Positions 60,490 to 64,000 of a stretch of 64,000 nt of DNA are shown in pieces. Position 1 is the first letter of the stretch; every line of letters begins with the position of its first letter. A model generated the notes under the pieces. That model did not search any database, was not told the origin of the DNA, and worked only from the letters and a program-made list of their open reading frames with translations. The position numbers and the translations under genes were made by a program. Source of the stretch: Neisseria flavescens (GTDB lineage Bacteria > Pseudomonadota > Gammaproteobacteria > Burkholderiales > Neisseriaceae); assembly GCF_005221285.1 (NCBI RefSeq), contig NZ_CP039886.1, forward strand, positions 1,302,001-1,366,000, read 5' to 3'.

Positions 60490-62318
60490 CCTACCACACA
60501 CTTTCAGACGGCCTGACTAAATCTTCAGTAAAAACCTTTTGGCCTTTATGGCTCAGTTTTCTTTGGATCTGCGCCGTCCCTTTTCTCTCACTCTACCGAG
60601 TCGGCCCACTGCCCAGCTTTTATTTGGAAGCCATCTCACTGAGCGGCTCATTGGTACTGACATTGATTAGCGCACACAAGGGCCTGCTGAATATCCGCCT
60701 TCCTGCGCTCAGTATCGGCTTGTTTGCCATGGCCGCATTTTGGTCGCTCCAAGCGCGCCTCATGCATTCCACCTACCCCGGCATGAGCGACATCACTGCC
60801 TGGACATTTGTCATTTTGGCACTGGGCGCATGGTCGGTGCGGGGCTGGGTAGCAGCTTACGGACAGGAACGTGTCGTCAGCATCTTTGCTTGGTCTTTAT
60901 TGATAGGTGCAACCATACAGGCTGCCATCGTCTGGTTGCAATTTAAAGGCTGGTCCAACGTAGAGTGGTTGAACGGCATCATTGCCCGAAGCAGCGATAC
61001 CGTAAACGGCCAACTCGGCCAGCGCAATCATTTGGGACATTATTTAATGTGGGGTATTTTGGCGGCATCCTATTTATGGACGGCACGCAAAATGCCCAAT
61101 GCAGCAGGTTTTCTGTTCGTATTGGCATTGACTGCAACCCTCGGCCTTGTCAACTCTCGCACCATCTTAGGCTACATTGCCACCTTATTCCTGATTACGC
61201 CGTTATGGTTTTGGCGTACCCGTTTCCAACACAAACGCGCACTGTGCATTTTCCTTCTAACCGCCATCCTGGCCGCCGCTTTCCAATTCGGCATGGGCAG
61301 CCTGTTGGATTTGTTTGGCAACATCAAATACGAAACCGCTGTCGAACGCGCAGGCACCAGCGGTTTTGAAGGCTCCATGCGCCAAATCGAATGGAGCAAG
61401 GCATGGATTGCCTTTCAATCCGCACCTTGGTTCGGTCACGGCTGGAACAGCTTTGCCCAGCAAACCTTCCTGATCAATGCCCAACAACAATACTTCCCCA
61501 ACAATATTCTCGGCGTACTGTTTACCCATTCGCACAATATCGTCATACAGTTATTGTCCGAAATGGGCATTACCGGCACCTTGCTTGCAACCTTAACCCT
61601 GCTTGCAGCCGTATGGCGACTGTTGGGCCGCAACCAAACGCCGGCATCCCTGTTTTTATTGACCGCCGCCGCCGTCAGCCTCTGCCACAGCATGCTCGAA
61701 TATCCGCTTTGGTATATTTATTTCCTCACCGTATTCAGCCTGATTCTGTCGCTGACACCTTCTTATCCGAAAGATGTTTCAGACGGCCCTTTATCTACTA
61801 GAATCAGGCAGTGGGCAGGCGGTATAGCCGCTTTATCGATTTTAATCGGCATGGCAAACCTCAGCTGGGAATATCAAAATCTGACCCAATATAGCCGTGT
61901 AGGGAAAACCGACGATCCGCAAACAGTCCAAAACAAAATCAACGGCTTGCAGCAGCTTTCCAAAGAAAGCCCCATGCTTGCCTATTACGCCGATTTAAGT
62001 TTGAGCAAACGTGCTGACCCGACCGATGCCTACATCCGCCCGTGGGCAGAAGAGGCCGCACTCAAAGCCCTGACCTACCGCCCCTACTCCAACGCCTATC
62101 AAGTCGGCCTCTACCTCTACCGACAAGGCAAAAAAGAAGAAGGTGCGCAATGGATGCAGGCAATGCAATATTATTACCCCTATATGATGTATTTCTACGC
62201 CGACAAAATACGCAGCCACCCGGCATTCGCCCCACTGCTGCCCAAACTTTTGTCTGATTGCAAAGATTTCATCAATGCACCGAAACACCAAACTGCCAAA
62301 TCATGTGATAAACCCTAA
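60486..62318 (+). CDS. pglL: PglL O-oligosaccharyltransferase
   Basis: 610 aa from ATG 60486; the longer in-frame reading overlaps the DUF2069 gene in another frame and is not coding. Eleven to thirteen membrane helices are followed by a periplasmic/TPR-like C-terminal region (EEAALKALTYRPYSNAYQVGLYLYRQGKKEEGAQWM). The O-antigen-ligase motif blocks include GQRNHLGHYLMWGILAASYL near residue 180 and FGHGWNSFAQQTFLINA with HSHNIVIQLLSEMGITG, containing the catalytic histidines. It transfers undecaprenyl-linked oligosaccharide to pilin and periplasmic lipoproteins. It resembles the meningococcal sequence as I recall it. Confidence 0.93.
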   Translation: MTYHTLSDGLTKSSVKTFWPLWLSFLWICAVPFLSLYRVGPLPSFYLEAISLSGSLVLTLISAHKGLLNIRLPALSIGLFAMAAFWSLQARLMHSTYPGMSDITAWTFVILALGAWSVRGWVAAYGQERVVSIFAWSLLIGATIQAAIVWLQFKGWSNVEWLNGIIARSSDTVNGQLGQRNHLGHYLMWGILAASYLWTARKMPNAAGFLFVLALTATLGLVNSRTILGYIATLFLITPLWFWRTRFQHKRALCIFLLTAILAAAFQFGMGSLLDLFGNIKYETAVERAGTSGFEGSMRQIEWSKAWIAFQSAPWFGHGWNSFAQQTFLINAQQQYFPNNILGVLFTHSHNIVIQLLSEMGITGTLLATLTLLAAVWRLLGRNQTPASLFLLTAAAVSLCHSMLEYPLWYIYFLTVFSLILSLTPSYPKDVSDGPLSTRIRQWAGGIAALSILIGMANLSWEYQNLTQYSRVGKTDDPQTVQNKINGLQQLSKESPMLAYYADLSLSKRADPTDAYIRPWAEEAALKALTYRPYSNAYQVGLYLYRQGKKEEGAQWMQAMQYYYPYMMYFYADKIRSHPAFAPLLPKLLSDCKDFINAPKHQTAKSCDKP

Positions 62319-62525
62319 ACAAAACTCACTCAATTGTCAGTTTGTCCTTACAGGCCGTCTGAAAATGTAAAGAGCGACAAGTTTCTATGCAAAAAAGCGC
62401 AAAAGCACAGAAAATTACGCTATCAACAAAAGCAGATTGCATGTTAAGATTGAATACAACTCTATTTTAATCGCCGCACCGCCTATTTAGTGCCACGGCG
62501 CATACAATCACGAAAAGGAAATTCC

Positions 62526-63203
62526 ATGAGTCGCGTATTACTCGTAGATGACGATGCCCTCTTGACCGAATTGCTGACCGAATACCTGACTGCCGAAGGC
62601 CTCAACGTTCACAGCGTTCCTGACGGCGAAGCCGGCGTTCAAGAAATTCTGACCGGACAATACGATGTCATTGTATTAGACTCCATGATGCCTAAAATGA
62701 ACGGTTTGGACGTACTGAAAAACGTACGCACCCAAAGCACTGTACCCATCATCATGCTGACTGCGAAAGGTGACGACATCGACCGCATTATCGGTTTGGA
62801 AATGGGTGCGGACGATTATGTACCGAAACCATGCACACCACGCGAACTCTTGGCACGTATTAACGCCATCTTGCGCCGTGCACAGCACAGCAACGAACAA
62901 AACAACGCGCCGAACAACATTTCTGTCAGCGACGTTGTTCTCTACCCTGCCAAACGCCAAGCCAGCATCAAAGACACTCCGCTTGAATTGACCAGCACCG
63001 AGTTTAATCTGCTCGAAGTTTTGATGCGCCACGCCGGACAAGTTGTCAGCAAAGAGACCCTGTCTATCGAAGCACTCGACCGCAAACTGGCTAAATTTGA
63101 CCGCAGCATCGACGTACACATCTCCAGCATCCGCCACAAATTGGGCGATGCTTCCCTGATTCAAACTGTACGCGGCTTAGGCTACCTGTTTGTTAAAAAC
63201 TAA
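62526..63203 (+). CDS. misR: MisR/CpxR-family response regulator
   Basis: 225 aa from ATG 62526, with AAAGGAAATT before it; an earlier ATG at 62490 lacks a ribosome-binding site. The receiver domain has the acidic pocket VDDDAL, phosphorylation aspartate in VIVLDSMMPKMNG (near residue 52), and threonine/lysine switch MLTAKGDD and VPKPCTP. An OmpR-type winged-helix follows (LTSTEFNLLEVLMRHAGQVVSKETL; RSIDVHISSIRHKLGD). It pairs with the histidine kinase that begins 16 bp downstream. In pathogenic Neisseria MisR/MisS controls lipooligosaccharide and envelope-stress genes. Confidence 0.93.
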   Translation: MSRVLLVDDDALLTELLTEYLTAEGLNVHSVPDGEAGVQEILTGQYDVIVLDSMMPKMNGLDVLKNVRTQSTVPIIMLTAKGDDIDRIIGLEMGADDYVPKPCTPRELLARINAILRRAQHSNEQNNAPNNISVSDVVLYPAKRQASIKDTPLELTSTEFNLLEVLMRHAGQVVSKETLSIEALDRKLAKFDRSIDVHISSIRHKLGDASLIQTVRGLGYLFVKN

Positions 63204-63218
63204 AGATTAAACAGATCA

Positions 63219-64000
63219 ATGAAACTGTTTCAACACATCTTCGCCACATTTTGCGCAGTCATCGTCTGCGCAATCTTTGTGGCGAGTTTTTCATTTTGGC
63301 TGGTACAAAACACCCTTGCCGAAAACCAATTCAACCAACGCCGTACCATCGAAACTACATTGATGAGCAGCATCGTTTCCGCCTTCAACTCACGCGGAGA
63401 CAGCGGTGCGCGTGAAATTCTTTCCGAATGGAAAAACAATCCGGTTTCCAATGCCGTTTATGTCATTGCCGGCGACGATAAAAAAGATATTTTAGGCCGC
63501 GACATTGACAGCCTCTCCATCGAACGCGCCCGTATCTTTGCCATCAACAATCCTGAATCTGATTTGGCACACATCGAATATGACCGCTTCGGCGAAGAAT
63601 ACCTCTTCTTCATTAAAGGCTGGGACAATCATCAAGCCCAACGCCTGCCTAGCCCACTCTTCATTCCCGGCCTGCCGCTTTCGCCTATTTGGCACGAATT
63701 TATTATTCTGTCTTTCATCATCATCGTCGGCCTGTTGATGGCATACATCCTTGCCAACAACATCACCAAGCCCATTAAAATTTTGGGTGGCGGCATGGAC
63801 AGAGTAGCCAACGGTGAACTCGAAACCCGCATTTCCCAACAAGTTGACGACCGTGACGACGAATTGTCCCATCTTGCCGTGCAGTTCGACAAAATGGCCG
63901 AAAAACTTGAAAAACTTGTTGCCAAAGAGCGCCATCTGCTCCACCACGTTTCTCATGAAATGCGCTCGCCGCTGGCGCGTATGCAGGCGATTGTCGGCCT
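63219..64000 (+). CDS. misS: MisS/CpxA-family sensor histidine kinase (3' end beyond the window)
   Basis: 260 codons from ATG 63219, open at the window edge. Layout: membrane helix 1 (FATFCAVIVCAIFVASFSFWLV), a periplasmic sensor loop (residues ~30-158), membrane helix 2 (FIILSFIIIVGLLMAYILA), a HAMP domain (NNITKPIKILGGGMDRVANGELETRI), then the H-box HHVSHEMRSPLARMQ at residues ~244-258. That histidine is the phosphorylation site. The ATP-binding domain lies outside. It is co-transcribed with misR. Confidence 0.93.
   Translation, partial: MKLFQHIFATFCAVIVCAIFVASFSFWLVQNTLAENQFNQRRTIETTLMSSIVSAFNSRGDSGAREILSEWKNNPVSNAVYVIAGDDKKDILGRDIDSLSIERARIFAINNPESDLAHIEYDRFGEEYLFFIKGWDNHQAQRLPSPLFIPGLPLSPIWHEFIILSFIIIVGLLMAYILANNITKPIKILGGGMDRVANGELETRISQQVDDRDDELSHLAVQFDKMAEKLEKLVAKERHLLHHVSHEMRSPLARMQAIVG

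Overview
The window is chromosomal DNA of a commensal Neisseria species. It is studded with the 12-base DNA uptake sequence in its AG form (AGGCCGTCTGAA), often as inverted pairs that serve as terminators. It also carries a Correia element, the genus-specific genes pglL, misR/misS and a fimV/tspA homologue, and a neisserial porin. AG-DUS greatly outnumbers the AT form typical of meningococcus and gonococcus, and the nitrous oxide reductase cluster looks intact. Both fit the N. subflava/flavescens group or a close relative; this species guess is inference.

Layout. 1-341 is the 5' end of a 16S rRNA gene (minus strand), with its promoter and boxA leader to about 510. 866-6789 holds a TPR glycosyltransferase-like gene, coaBC, era and rnc (minus), a DUF2185 gene, ribH and nusB. 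6907-12606 has a minor pilin, macA-macB, a small helix-hairpin-helix gene and an outer-membrane efflux lipoprotein that probably completes the MacAB pump. 12719-24817 is housekeeping: DUF808, lnt, rpoH, hemA, a DegP-like lipoprotein protease, an NhaC-type antiporter, nagZ, a lone amino-acid ABC permease and a U32 (YegQ/TrhP) gene. 24881-29829 holds hemC, then ybeY-corC-metN-metI and metQ.

29830-30414 has no protein gene but holds four ~20-bp direct repeats followed by a very convincing small RNA with a strong terminator. 30415-39811 (minus) is a full nosR-Z-D-F-Y-L plus apbE/nosX cluster. It is preceded by a perfect FNR box exactly 41.5 bp upstream of the inferred start site. 40074-40180 is a Correia element; the porin gene follows.

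41750-50588 contains truA, fimV/tspA, yciB-yciI-bolA, two parvulin-like genes, dtd, gntK and a GntP permease. 50950-51915 is an AT-rich accessory patch: a HEAT-like orphan immunity candidate, a 50-codon toxin-tail-like fragment abutting it, and the frameshifted 5' stub of a nitroreductase gene. 51986-59915 (minus) is hisC-B-H-A-(broken small membrane gene)-F-I-E-hinT-tatA-tatB-tatC; hisB carries an N-terminal helix-turn-helix-like domain. 60133-64000 holds a DUF2069 gene overlapping pglL, then misR and the truncated start of misS.

Links between genes: TatABC would export NosZ (and possibly ApbE), both of which have twin-arginine-type signals. ApbE would flavinylate NosR at its SGAT motif. PglL is the O-oligosaccharyltransferase that glycosylates pilin and periplasmic lipoproteins. 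Lnt completes acylation of the lipoproteins seen here (MetQ, the DegP-like protease, NosL, the efflux channel).
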